From: CAZLGM01 sp964623625
GTDB lineage: Bacteria > Desulfobacterota > Desulfobulbia > Desulfobulbales > Desulfocapsaceae
Direction: 5' to 3'
DNA length: 64,000 nucleotides
Assembly: GCA_964623625.1 (NCBI GenBank)
Contig: CAZUUJ010000011.1
Location: 1-64,000, forward strand
Position numbers and translations under genes: made by a program
Notes under the pieces: model-generated
What the model was told of the DNA's origin: nothing
The model's database searches: none
Seen by the model: the letters and a program-made list of their open reading frames with translations, nothing else
Shown here: positions 1 to 8,507 of the stretch, in pieces
Numbering within the stretch: position 1 is the first letter of the stretch
Layout of the letters: each line of letters opens with the position of its first letter

Positions 1-1
1 T

Positions 2-145
2 AATGATATAAACACCTCGGTGGTATTGAGTAGCGGCCGGTTGAATAACTGCGGCGTATGAATAAAATACTACCAGAGTTACGGCCAACACATCAAAAAT
101 GATCTGTTCTATTCGGTGGAGTTTGTCGTAGAGCATACCGGTTAG
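2..145 (+). other. Left-edge partial reading frame with an in-frame UGA
   Basis: A frame entering from the left edge reads 19 codons to a TGA at 59-61 and then, in the same frame, 27 more codons to a TAG at 143-145. The part after the TGA alternates hydrophobic and polar residues with several aromatics (for example LFYSVEFVVEHTG at the end), like the last strands of an outer-membrane beta-barrel. LptD is one possibility, but I cannot identify the protein. The TGA could be the true stop, a selenocysteine codon, a nonsense mutation or a base error (TGG to TGA). The hairpin downstream of it is weak. No start codon lies in the window. Confidence 0.3.
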
Positions 146-248
146 ATGGAATGAGGTTCAGGTTTCGGCTTCCGCCAGTTACCACGCACTATAGTATTAT
201 CCTGGCTCTCTTTTCAAGATACCACTTTATTATATACGATGACCTAAA

Positions 249-292
249 GGAATAAACGGGTTTCAAAAGCAATAATGAAACCCGTTTATTCC
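249..292. terminator. Perfect 16-bp inverted repeat, probable bidirectional terminator
   Basis: The arms GGAATAAACGGGTTTC (249-264) and its exact reverse complement (277-292) enclose a 12-nt loop. The element lies between the plus-strand reading frame ending at 145 and the minus-strand TAXI gene ending at 357, so it sits at a convergent junction. There is no long T tract, so it may also be a dispersed repeat. Confidence 0.6.
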
Positions 293-356
293 AAGTAAAT
301 GGTAGCAACTGAAAGTTAAACGCTTCAGGGATTAGCCAGGAGGCGTTTTAGCAGTT

Positions 357-1340
357 CTACATCATTCCTTTCTCTTTCCAGAATTTTTCAGCACCTGGAT
401 GGAAAGGAGTGACAATGTTGGTTGCTCCGGTTTTCAGGCTCATATGTTTGAAAGTCTTTTTGGCGGCCTTCATGTGGGCAAGCCCTTCATCGGTGTAGAT
501 TTTGCTCAGGATATCGTAGACAACATCAGCCGGTACATCTTTGTTGGCTACCCAAAGAGCACTGTCCTGGAAAGATGGTGCGTCCTTAGCAACACCCTTG
601 TATGTTCCACCGGGAACAGCCAGTTTACCGAAGTAAGGATATTTCTCAAAGAAACCGGAAGCCTCGGCATCGGCGCCAAGGTCGATCAGATCGATTTTAT
701 TGGTCTGAGCGGCCATGATAACAGCTCCGCTTGGGAAAGCGGTAAACAGCCAGAACGCATCAAGCTGCTTGTTACCGAAGGCGGCTGCGGCATCGTTATA
801 TCCCATAGCATTTCTTTCGATCTTGTCCCAGATACCCATATGGGAGAAGAACAGTTCACAGTTGGCAAAAGCACCGGAGCCGGCATTTCCGACACCTACT
901 TTTTTACCAACCAGATCCTTGGTTGATTTAATACCGGATCCTGCACGAACTACGAGCTGAGCTGGGGCACCATACAGCCAGGCAACGGCCATTACATTCT
1001 CATACTTCTTAGCATCATTTTTCATCTTGCCGTTGCGGCCAAGCCATACATGACCTGAATACACAACGCTGAACTGCTGCTTGCCTGCATCGGTTTTCCG
1101 CAGGTTCTCAACAGAACCGGCCGAGCTCTGAGCTTTAACGGAATAACTTTCTGCTGCTTTGACCGGCTTGTACACCTGAACAGCGTTGGCAACAACCTGG
1201 AAAGTACCGCCAGCTGGGCCGCCGCCAAAGATAATTCGTTTTTTACCGGCATAAACCGTGCTGCATAGTGCGAAAGCAACAGTTACAGCAAAAATAGCTG
1301 TAAGAAGTTTTTTACCGGATAAGAATGTGGGTTTTTTCAT
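357..1340 (-). CDS. TAXI family TRAP transporter solute-binding protein
   Basis: A 327-residue periplasmic binding protein of the TAXI class, which captures an organic acid or similar anion for a TRAP transporter. Residues 1-31 form a signal peptide (KK near the start, a hydrophobic core, cleavage near VYA-GKK). The mature protein opens with the family hallmark GGGPAGGTFQ, and a typical GKKVGVGNAGSG segment lies near residue 145. The ATG is preceded by GGAG about 7 nt upstream. No DctQM membrane subunit is nearby, since the left flank carries a plus-strand frame, so the permease must be encoded elsewhere. A response regulator and sensor kinase lie directly upstream on the same strand and may control this gene. 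The substrate cannot be read from sequence. Confidence 0.88.
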   Translation of the reverse strand: MKKPTFLSGKKLLTAIFAVTVAFALCSTVYAGKKRIIFGGGPAGGTFQVVANAVQVYKPVKAAESYSVKAQSSAGSVENLRKTDAGKQQFSVVYSGHVWLGRNGKMKNDAKKYENVMAVAWLYGAPAQLVVRAGSGIKSTKDLVGKKVGVGNAGSGAFANCELFFSHMGIWDKIERNAMGYNDAAAAFGNKQLDAFWLFTAFPSGAVIMAAQTNKIDLIDLGADAEASGFFEKYPYFGKLAVPGGTYKGVAKDAPSFQDSALWVANKDVPADVVYDILSKIYTDEGLAHMKAAKKTFKHMSLKTGATNIVTPFHPGAEKFWKEKGMM

Positions 1341-1454
1341 GTTCGATCTCCTTAAGTATGTGGTTAAAGGTAGTGTTTGTACAATATGGAAATGTACTAT
1401 AGAAACATACTCGAAAAAAAATGATGATTAAATCGGTCGATTTCTGATTTTGTT

Positions 1455-1471
1455 GTAAGAAAATTTCTTAC
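1455..1471. promoter_or_regulatory. Palindrome upstream of the TAXI gene, candidate operator
   Basis: GTAAGAAA and TTTCTTAC are perfect 8-bp arms around a single central base. The site lies about 115 bp upstream of the TAXI start codon and 76 bp beyond the response-regulator stop. A LuxR-type regulator such as the neighbouring one binds dyads of this size, so it is a plausible operator. This is inference only. Confidence 0.35.
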
Positions 1472-1546
1472 AGATTGAGGTGAGAACCACCGTTCCCCCA
1501 TCGTCTCAGCTAATTGACAAGCAAGAGAAAAGCCAGACAAAGATTG

Positions 1547-2191
1547 TTACGATTCAATGAGCTGATTCTGGATAGCAAAACGCGACAGGTCGGCATTATT
1601 GCGTAAATTGAGTTTTTTCAACAGTCTCCTGCGGTAGGTGTCGACGGTTTTGACACTGATGGAATAGGTCTCGCCGATTTCTCTGTTGGTGTGGCCAAGG
1701 GCCAGCCTGCGGAGCACCTGCAGTTCTCTTTTTGAAAGGGAATCAAGGACCGACATACCCTGAACGCCTTTGGCGACATGGAGCGCCAACGCTTCAGCCG
1801 CCTCGGCAGTAAAATACCTGTGTCCCGAATACACCTGACGGATCGCTTTTACTAACTGCTCAGGAGCGGAACGCTTGGTGATATATCCCATTGCTCCAGC
1901 TTCTACTGCCTTTACTACATACTGCTCTTCTTCATACATTGTAAGGATGATAACCGGAAGACTGGAACCGAATTCGTCAAAGATCCGGGCTGCTAATTCC
2001 AGTCCATCAAGGCCGGGCATTGAAATGTCAACGACAGCTACATCAATGTCGATTTCTTTTGTTTTTCTCATGGCTTCCTTGCCGTCGTCCGCTTCTGCAA
2101 CCACTTCCATGTAATCGTCATCCTCAACAATTCGGCATAACCCTGCTCGAACGATTGAATGATCATCTGCCAGCAGTACTTTAATCATCAT
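1547..2191 (-). CDS. NarL/FixJ-type response regulator
   Basis: A DNA-binding response regulator: an N-terminal receiver domain (acidic pair in LLADDHS, phospho-acceptor Asp in VVDISMPG, Lys in ITKRSA) followed by a LuxR-type helix-turn-helix (LSKRELQVLRRLALGHTNREIG, split here as LSKRELQVLRR and LALGHTNREIG). An upstream ATG exists at 2203, but the ATG at 2191 has AGGA five nt before it, so I prefer that start. The coding region overlaps the 3' end of the sensor kinase by about 11 nt, indicating translational coupling. The pair forms a two-component system; the adjacent TAXI gene is the most obvious target. Confidence 0.88.
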   Translation of the reverse strand: MMIKVLLADDHSIVRAGLCRIVEDDDYMEVVAEADDGKEAMRKTKEIDIDVAVVDISMPGLDGLELAARIFDEFGSSLPVIILTMYEEEQYVVKAVEAGAMGYITKRSAPEQLVKAIRQVYSGHRYFTAEAAEALALHVAKGVQGMSVLDSLSKRELQVLRRLALGHTNREIGETYSISVKTVDTYRRRLLKKLNLRNNADLSRFAIQNQLIES

Positions 2192-4322
2192 GGGTATCCT
2201 CATAGCTTTCTTGAACGGCTACCTGAAAACAGATGGTGGTTCCCCGGTCGATAGTCGATTCGACTTTTAGTTCTCCACCTGCAAGGATTGCTCGTTCGCG
2301 CATACCGGCAAGTCCAAGACCGCTTGATTCCGGCAGTTCCTCGATTGGAAAACCTTGACCATTGTCGACAATGCAAAGGTCGAGGATGTTGTCGGTGTAC
2401 TGTAGAGAAATCTGAACATGATTGGCACCGGAATGCCTTGCGATATTGGTAAGAGCTTCCTGGACTATTCGGTAGGCGGCAGTGGAAATAATGTTATCGA
2501 CTATTGGCACGTTTTTGTGTTGAAAAACTGTTGTAATGTCTGATCTTTGTTCGAAGTCTGCGGTGTATATCTCCAGGGCCTCAACAAGACCGAGATCGTC
2601 AAGAACACCAGGGCGAAGTTTGAATGCCATGCTTCTTACATCATCTATGGAGTGATCAATCAGTTTACACATGTCCTGAATGCGGTCTTCATATTGAAGA
2701 TTTTTCCCCTCAAGGTGATTTCTCAACCAGGCGGCATCTAGGCGGAGTGCGGTCAAGACCTGGCCCAGTTCATCATGAAGTTCTCTTGCTATGGCGGCTC
2801 TTTCAATCTCCTGACTGTTCATGACCGAAGCGGAGAGTCTTCTTAATTGATCTCTGGCCATGCTTATCTCTTCTGTACGCTGGGCCACTTTTTGCTCCAG
2901 TTCCAGAGAGTATCTGCTCAGTTCCTCTTTTGCTTTCTGCAGCAACCCTTCAGCTTTTTTTCGCTGAGTGATATCTACCGAAACAGCCATGGAACGGATG
3001 AGGTTGCCTTCATTGTCGCGAACACCAATAGCTGAGAGCAAAATATCGATAACAGTACCGTCCTTTTTAATTAATTGGTAAGGGATATCCCTTAAAATTC
3101 CTTTTTTAAAAAAACTGGGAATTGCCGATTCTTCTGCATATTTTCTCGACTCTTTGGTGTAAAACTGGGTGATCTTTTTACCGATAACCTCTTCACGGGT
3201 GTATCCCATACTTGCAAGCCAGTGATTGCTGACGCTGATCAATCGACCGCTTGGATCGATTGAATGCAGCATAGCTGGTGTATCATTGTAGAGTGATCGA
3301 TATCGTCTGTCGCTGATTTTCAACGCCTTCTGAGCCTTTTTTCGTTTTTTGATTTCACGGCTTGCTTTTTGATAGAGAAAAAAAACTGAGACTCCAATCA
3401 GAACCGAAAGTGTCAGTAATAAGTGACCGGTAATTCTTAGAAGGGGACTGGAAACAGTCTGGTAAATGGTTCTCATGTCACGTAGGTAATAAACCTGCCA
3501 GCCCGAATAGCCTTCCAGGTATGATGTGTACATAAGATAGTGGTTATTTTGCGCATCCTTGCATCTGTCTACATCAGTTACTTCCAAACCTATCCAATTC
3601 CAGGGACCTTTGCCGAATTGACGTGAATCGGCAATATCATGTATTACAGGAGGAGATAACTGCTCAACAGTATGATAAATCCAATCATCTCTGTTTGAGA
3701 TAAATATGACACCGTACGGATCGGTTACTAAAATCGTCTCGTCATTAAGCGGAACCAGCTCTTTTTCGATCAATTCAATGGATGTTTTTATGACAGCGAC
3801 ACCAAGAATATTCTTCTTGTTGTTATCAAATATCGGATAGGAATAATATCCTCCACGTTTTCCGGAAGTTGTTCCCAGGGCCAGATAGGTGGCACTTTCA
3901 CCCTGAATAGCGTTTGTAAAGTAAGGTCTGAAACCGAAATTCTTATTCATGAAGCTGTCCGGTGCATTTCTGTTGCTTGTTGCCACTGTTGTCCCTTGAG
4001 AGTTCATAATATAGCAGACATCTACCGTTAAGGACGATTTGAACAGGTCAAGGATATCTTCTGAACCCTTCTGGACGGCTAGATCAGGATTGGTTAATAA
4101 CTCGCGGAATATCTCCATCCTGGCAAGTGTCTGCACCGGTTTGACATTTTCTGAGAGAAAGGAGCTGATGTTTTTATTGATCAGGGTGAGACGGACGGCT
4201 GCTTTTCTTTCAGCTTCCTGAAAAGAGACTTTCTTAATTGAGTTATACGAAAACAATCCGCCGGCTGAAGCGGACAGGAAGGCAAGCAGTGAAAGAACGA
4301 TGAGAATAAGACGAAGTTTCAT
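2181..4322 (-). CDS. Membrane sensor histidine kinase (Cache, PAS, HisKA_3, HATPase)
   Basis: A 713-residue NarX/DegS-type histidine kinase. TM1 is at about residues 5-28 and TM2 at about 298-318. Between them lies a ~265-residue periplasmic region that looks like a double Cache sensor (a family that often binds small organic ligands). A PAS domain follows at about 340-455, then a coiled coil at about 455-500, the HisKA_3 dimerisation domain with phospho-acceptor His516 (ARELHDELGQ), and a HATPase domain with NGQGFP and SGLGLAGMRERA motifs. Its stop codon overlaps the response-regulator start. The periplasmic Cache domain beside a TAXI binding-protein gene suggests sensing of the transported compound. 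No transporter partner is nearby to confirm this. Confidence 0.88.
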   Translation of the reverse strand: MKLRLILIVLSLLAFLSASAGGLFSYNSIKKVSFQEAERKAAVRLTLINKNISSFLSENVKPVQTLARMEIFRELLTNPDLAVQKGSEDILDLFKSSLTVDVCYIMNSQGTTVATSNRNAPDSFMNKNFGFRPYFTNAIQGESATYLALGTTSGKRGGYYSYPIFDNNKKNILGVAVIKTSIELIEKELVPLNDETILVTDPYGVIFISNRDDWIYHTVEQLSPPVIHDIADSRQFGKGPWNWIGLEVTDVDRCKDAQNNHYLMYTSYLEGYSGWQVYYLRDMRTIYQTVSSPLLRITGHLLLTLSVLIGVSVFFLYQKASREIKKRKKAQKALKISDRRYRSLYNDTPAMLHSIDPSGRLISVSNHWLASMGYTREEVIGKKITQFYTKESRKYAEESAIPSFFKKGILRDIPYQLIKKDGTVIDILLSAIGVRDNEGNLIRSMAVSVDITQRKKAEGLLQKAKEELSRYSLELEQKVAQRTEEISMARDQLRRLSASVMNSQEIERAAIARELHDELGQVLTALRLDAAWLRNHLEGKNLQYEDRIQDMCKLIDHSIDDVRSMAFKLRPGVLDDLGLVEALEIYTADFEQRSDITTVFQHKNVPIVDNIISTAAYRIVQEALTNIARHSGANHVQISLQYTDNILDLCIVDNGQGFPIEELPESSGLGLAGMRERAILAGGELKVESTIDRGTTICFQVAVQESYEDTHDD

Positions 4323-4578
4323 AATTATGGAAAAGATTGAATAGTGTAAGGAATTATGAACAATCGCTGTTAAAAGTGCAAGAAAAGAGAAAAACTATCT
4401 GTTGTTTAAAGATGATGGCTCCGGTACTGGAATTGTGACCAGTCACCTGGTATAGTCTCGCAGATTGATTCGGGCATGAAGAAAGTCATTTGCAATTTTT
4501 AGTTGTCTAGTGTGGCAAATAGGAAGTGCCAGATTCAATGGAAACGATTTTTGATAACTATATTTATAAGAGGCAGGA

Positions 4579-6174
4579 ATGATAACACTTCTTGATTATG
4601 GTGCGGGTAATGTCCGCTCTGTTCGCAATGGGATTCGAAAGCTTGGCTTTGAGGTGAAAGATGTTACAGAGCCTGAAGATATTGTTCGGGCAGAAAAACT
4701 GATCTTCCCTGGAGTTGGCGCTTTTGGAACGGTGATGTCCCGGTTGATCAGGGACGGTTTTGTCGAACCGCTTGTTCGTCGAATTAAAGAGGATATGCCG
4801 ACATTCGGCATTTGTGTCGCTCTTCAGGCATTTTTTGAAGGAAGTGAGGAGTCACCGGGGGTCGCCGGTCTGGGAATCATACCAGGTCAAGTCCAACGGT
4901 TTTCTGAAGAGGGGCTTTCGGTGCCACAAATGGGCTGGAATGGGGTTCGGCTATTGAAGGACTCTGGTCTTTTCTCAAATTATGGTGGAGAAAAGCTCTA
5001 TTTTGTTCATTCTTATCGTGCTTTGAAAAATGAGGACAACAGCTCATGGGTGGTCACAACAACCGATTACGGAGAGGAGTTCATTTCCGGAGTTGAGAAA
5101 GGAAATGTTGCTGCTTTTCAGTTTCATCCAGAAAAATCAGGTGAGGCAGGCCTGCGGATCTTATATAATTTCCTTTCCAAAACCGATAAGGTGACGGCCA
5201 CTAGTCAAAACTACAGTTTTAAAATAGAAAAAAAGACAAGAATTGCCAGTCGCATAGTTGCATGCCTTGATGTCAGAACCAATGATGATGGCGATCTGGT
5301 AGTCACCAAAGGAGACCAGTATGATGTGAGAGAGGGGGGTGAAGTTCGAAACCTTGGGGCGCCTGTCAAGCTTGCCCAGCGATACTATGAGGAAGGGGCG
5401 GATGAAATCACCTTTTTAAACATCACCGGATTCCGTGATTTTCCATTGCGGGATCAACCGATGTTGGATGTGTTGAAACGGACCAGTGAAAATGTGTTTG
5501 TACCGTTGACTATCGGCGGCGGAATTCGGGAATTTGTCGATTCTGAAGGTAAAGAGTACAGTTCGCTTGATGTGGCCGGTGAATATTTTCGCTCCGGAGC
5601 CGATAAAATTTCCATCGGCAGTGACGCTGTTTACAGTGCCGAGAAGTTTCTGGCTGATGGCGGCCGCAAAACAGGAGAAAGCTCGATTGAACAGATTTCA
5701 ATTGTTTATGGTGCCCAGGCAGTTGTTATTTCCGTTGACCCGTGGCGTGTGTATGTGGACGAACCCCAGACCACTCCACACAGTACCATAAAGACTGTCT
5801 ACCCGGGACCTAACGGTGAACAGTATTGTTGGTACCAGTGCACCGTCAAAGGAGGCAGAGAAGGACGTGATATCGATGTCGTTCAACTGGTCACCATATG
5901 TGAACAGCTGGGAGCCGGTGAGATTTTGTTAAATTGTATCGACAAGGACGGTACCAACTCCGGGTTTGATATAGAGCTGATCAATCATGTGCGTAAGGTG
6001 GTGAGGATCCCTGTGATCGCTTCTTCGGGTGCTGGAAAGGTTGACCATTTTGTCGAGGTATTTCAGAAGACCAATGTTGAGGCGGCACTGGCCGCCGGTA
6101 TCTTTCACCGAAGAGAAGTACCCATTTCTGATGTCAAAGAAGGAATGCGGAACGCTGGAGTGGAAACTCGATAA
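4579..6174 (+). CDS. hisHF: Fused imidazole glycerol phosphate synthase HisHF
   Basis: A 531-residue single-chain IGP synthase of histidine biosynthesis. Residues 1-200 are the HisH glutaminase (nucleophile Cys79 in FGICVALQ, His183 and Glu185 in QFHPEKSG). Residues 225-531 are the HisF cyclase barrel (catalytic Asp231 in VACLDVRT, second Asp in NCIDKDGTNSG). The cyclase part contains the insertions of the fungal/plant HIS7 enzyme (YPGPNGEQYCWYQCTVKGG, RVYVDEPQ), absent from ordinary bacterial HisF. Start ATG has GAGGCAGG upstream. The glutaminase motif has Ala where GxCxG normally has its second Gly. No other his gene is adjacent. Known family fact: most bacteria encode HisH and HisF separately. 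Confidence 0.93.
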   Translation: MITLLDYGAGNVRSVRNGIRKLGFEVKDVTEPEDIVRAEKLIFPGVGAFGTVMSRLIRDGFVEPLVRRIKEDMPTFGICVALQAFFEGSEESPGVAGLGIIPGQVQRFSEEGLSVPQMGWNGVRLLKDSGLFSNYGGEKLYFVHSYRALKNEDNSSWVVTTTDYGEEFISGVEKGNVAAFQFHPEKSGEAGLRILYNFLSKTDKVTATSQNYSFKIEKKTRIASRIVACLDVRTNDDGDLVVTKGDQYDVREGGEVRNLGAPVKLAQRYYEEGADEITFLNITGFRDFPLRDQPMLDVLKRTSENVFVPLTIGGGIREFVDSEGKEYSSLDVAGEYFRSGADKISIGSDAVYSAEKFLADGGRKTGESSIEQISIVYGAQAVVISVDPWRVYVDEPQTTPHSTIKTVYPGPNGEQYCWYQCTVKGGREGRDIDVVQLVTICEQLGAGEILLNCIDKDGTNSGFDIELINHVRKVVRIPVIASSGAGKVDHFVEVFQKTNVEAALAAGIFHRREVPISDVKEGMRNAGVETR

Positions 6175-6215
6175 ACCGCCTGAGCTGGAGTGATAAGATA
6201 AAGTGGTCAGTGATG

Positions 6216-6827
6216 TTAATTCAGGCGAGAAAGAAATGCTAATCCTTTAAGAAACTGTTCTCCTTCATTTCGGAAGGAAGGGTGGTGAGAGCTTGATAAG
6301 ATTTTTTCCTTGTAGGACAGCTCAATGCCGTTTTTAGGGTATTTTGGATGTTTACAGACCACACCTTTGTTGACGATAATAACATACTGATCTTCCTTTA
6401 GATGTCTGTAACCGTGGTCTTCGTAGCGGTGATTATACTTGACGCAGAACGCTGCAAATTCGTTATCAAATGTGTAATCGATTTTGGCGTTCTTGTATTT
6501 GATACCGACTAGTGATTTGGCCTTTTTATTTAAAACATATTGAATGAAATCGTCTTTGAGCTGGGTCGATTTAGAGAATTTGATCTCTGTCGCTTTCGTT
6601 TGAAGCGAGTAAGCATACGGGTCACTTTTTTTCAGATAAATCAGGCTGTTATCCTTGACTTGAACGAACCAGTTATTCCCGGGAGGCGGCACAACGGAAA
6701 ACCCAAGGGTGGAACGGGTTGGTTTGTGGCTTCTCACCTTGTAGTATTTCTTCTTCTCAGCACATCCCGCAAACAGGAAAATCCCTAAAATCAGAGCAAG
6801 CAGTGTTGTTTTAGGAATAGAGTTCAT
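6216..6827 (-). CDS. Hypothetical lipoprotein
   Basis: A 203-residue protein with a lipoprotein signal peptide: hydrophobic residues 9-20 followed by the lipobox FAGC, lipidated Cys at 22. The mature part is rich in Lys and Tyr with alternating beta-strand-like segments. I see no catalytic motif and do not recognise the family. It converges on hisHF with a gap of about 40 bp, so the two are separate transcription units. Likely attached to a membrane facing the periplasm. Confidence 0.7.
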   Translation of the reverse strand: MNSIPKTTLLALILGIFLFAGCAEKKKYYKVRSHKPTRSTLGFSVVPPPGNNWFVQVKDNSLIYLKKSDPYAYSLQTKATEIKFSKSTQLKDDFIQYVLNKKAKSLVGIKYKNAKIDYTFDNEFAAFCVKYNHRYEDHGYRHLKEDQYVIIVNKGVVCKHPKYPKNGIELSYKEKILSSSHHPSFRNEGEQFLKGLAFLSRLN

Positions 6828-7122
6828 TGCAGTTTTGCCTGTCTTGCTGATTGTTTTTCTTTAATTCCGGGTAGTGGTTATACTACCTCTCTCCTTAATT
6901 AAAGCAATAAATATGCCATAAACAGTCGATATGAAAGCTGGCTAGATAACCCTTTTATCCATTGTTGTCATTGAGTAAAATCAGGTTTTAGCGATTGGTC
7001 AATGACTGATTTAAAGCGACAACTGACAAATTTAGTCGTTGGGATTGACATTTTTTGTCACTACAGGGGTCGGCATAGCCGAACCTTTCACTTGTATACT
7101 CTTCTCTTTTTGACAAGCAGTT

Positions 7123-8292
7123 CTATCCGGGAATACCTTTATACGCCTGAGTGTAGATGGAGATAACATCTTCAAGACTTGGTTTCCTTGGGTTGTTTTC
7201 AACCGGCCTGGTAACGGTTAAGGCGATTTGGGCCATTTCCGGGATAGCGTCGGCTGGTATATCAAGATCTTGCAATGTCATAGGAATACCAGTTTCGCTG
7301 TTAAGATCAAACAGAGCCTCAACGCACAGAGCGGATGCTTCACGATATGTCAGATCGTCGGTCGCTTCTCCCATAACAGTGGCCAGATGAGCAAATTTTT
7401 CCATGTTGCCAATCAGATTGAAATCAACAACATAGGGCAACAGAACAGCGTTGGCCAAACCATGAGGAATGCCGAACATTCCTCCCATAGGGTAAGCCAT
7501 AGCATGAACCAGACCAACGCCGGCAATGGCTAAAGCTTTACCGCCGAGAAGACTGCCAAGCAGCATAGCCGAACGGGCCTCCATGTTATCTCCATTGGCA
7601 TAGGCTTTTGGCAGGTTGTCGCTGATCAGCTTAACCGCCTCTAGGGAGTACATTTCTGAAACAACATGGGCCTGGGTTGAAGTATACGCCTCCAGGGCAT
7701 GGGTCAAGGCATCGATACCGGTGTAGGCGGTAACCTTCGGTGGCAGGCTGATTGTAAGCTTCGGGTCGAGGATAGCTGCATCGGGGTAGAGTGGGTCGCC
7801 GTTCATTCCGGCTTTTGAGCCTGTTTCCTCGTTAATAAATACTGCTGTAAAGGTCACTTCGGCACCTGTTCCTGACGAAGTGGGCACCATTATTTTTGGC
7901 ACCCCCGGTTTGGCAATTTTCCCAAGACCGATATAATCTACGGCTTTGCCGCCGTTGGTCAGAAGGACCCCTATGGCCTTGGCGACATCCATGGCAGAGC
8001 CACCGCCGACACCGACGACACAATCGCAACCGTTGGCTTTGGCGAGCTCACAGCCTTTGTCAGCCAGTTTAAGACCCGGCTCCGGATCGATTTTGTTATA
8101 AAGTGTATAGTCAATAGAGGATGAAGCCAAGGGAGCGGTAATGGTATCGATTAAACCCGCTTTTTCGAGACCTGGGTCAACGACCAGCAATACGTTTGAT
8201 CCACCAAAATCAGTTACTGTCTGGCCAAGACGATTAATGGCATCGACACCGAAGTGAATCTGCGTAGGCTGGGTTACGGTAAATTGTGTCAT
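7123..8292 (-). CDS. Iron-containing alcohol dehydrogenase
   Basis: A 389-residue group III alcohol dehydrogenase that interconverts an alcohol and aldehyde with NAD(P)H. The nucleotide-binding GGGSAMD motif is at 97-103. The metal ligands typical of the family are visible at Asp194, His198 (DALTHALEAY), His263 and His277 (VHAMAYP, GIPHGLANA). Length is normal. AAAGGAAA precedes the ATG. Gene stands alone, divergent from ispH. Strongest resemblance is to the broad ethanol/1,2-propanediol/butanol dehydrogenase group; exact substrate is not predictable. In sulfate reducers such enzymes support ethanol oxidation or fermentation. Confidence 0.92.
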   Translation of the reverse strand: MTQFTVTQPTQIHFGVDAINRLGQTVTDFGGSNVLLVVDPGLEKAGLIDTITAPLASSSIDYTLYNKIDPEPGLKLADKGCELAKANGCDCVVGVGGGSAMDVAKAIGVLLTNGGKAVDYIGLGKIAKPGVPKIMVPTSSGTGAEVTFTAVFINEETGSKAGMNGDPLYPDAAILDPKLTISLPPKVTAYTGIDALTHALEAYTSTQAHVVSEMYSLEAVKLISDNLPKAYANGDNMEARSAMLLGSLLGGKALAIAGVGLVHAMAYPMGGMFGIPHGLANAVLLPYVVDFNLIGNMEKFAHLATVMGEATDDLTYREASALCVEALFDLNSETGIPMTLQDLDIPADAIPEMAQIALTVTRPVENNPRKPSLEDVISIYTQAYKGIPG

Positions 8293-8373
8293 GATTTCCT
8301 TTGTATGAGTTGCTTAACAGAATGAGGTTAAGATATTTTATAGTTTTTAAATCGAAAAAAAAACAGCTTAGTA

Positions 8374-8402
8374 TTACATAGCGTAAATGTATATTATATA
8401 AT
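8374..8402 (+). promoter_or_regulatory. Candidate sigma-70 promoter for ispH
   Basis: A consensus -10 TATAAT at 8397-8402 is preceded by TTACAT at 8374-8379 with a 17-nt spacer (or ATTACA with 18). The -10 lies about 106 bp upstream of the ispH start in an AT-rich stretch. The -35 match is weak, so only the -10 is convincing. Confidence 0.5.
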
Positions 8403-8507
8403 CTATTTCAATACAATACCGAAGCAAATATTGCGCCCGGACAATGGTTCGCAGTAAACAACTCACCAGTTATAGTTAAATCCAAATCACATTAGGACCC
8501 ATAAACA

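Noticed and set aside
399..926. 175-codon plus-strand frame inside the TAXI gene
   Set aside because: Antisense shadow of a well-supported gene; no motif or start signal.
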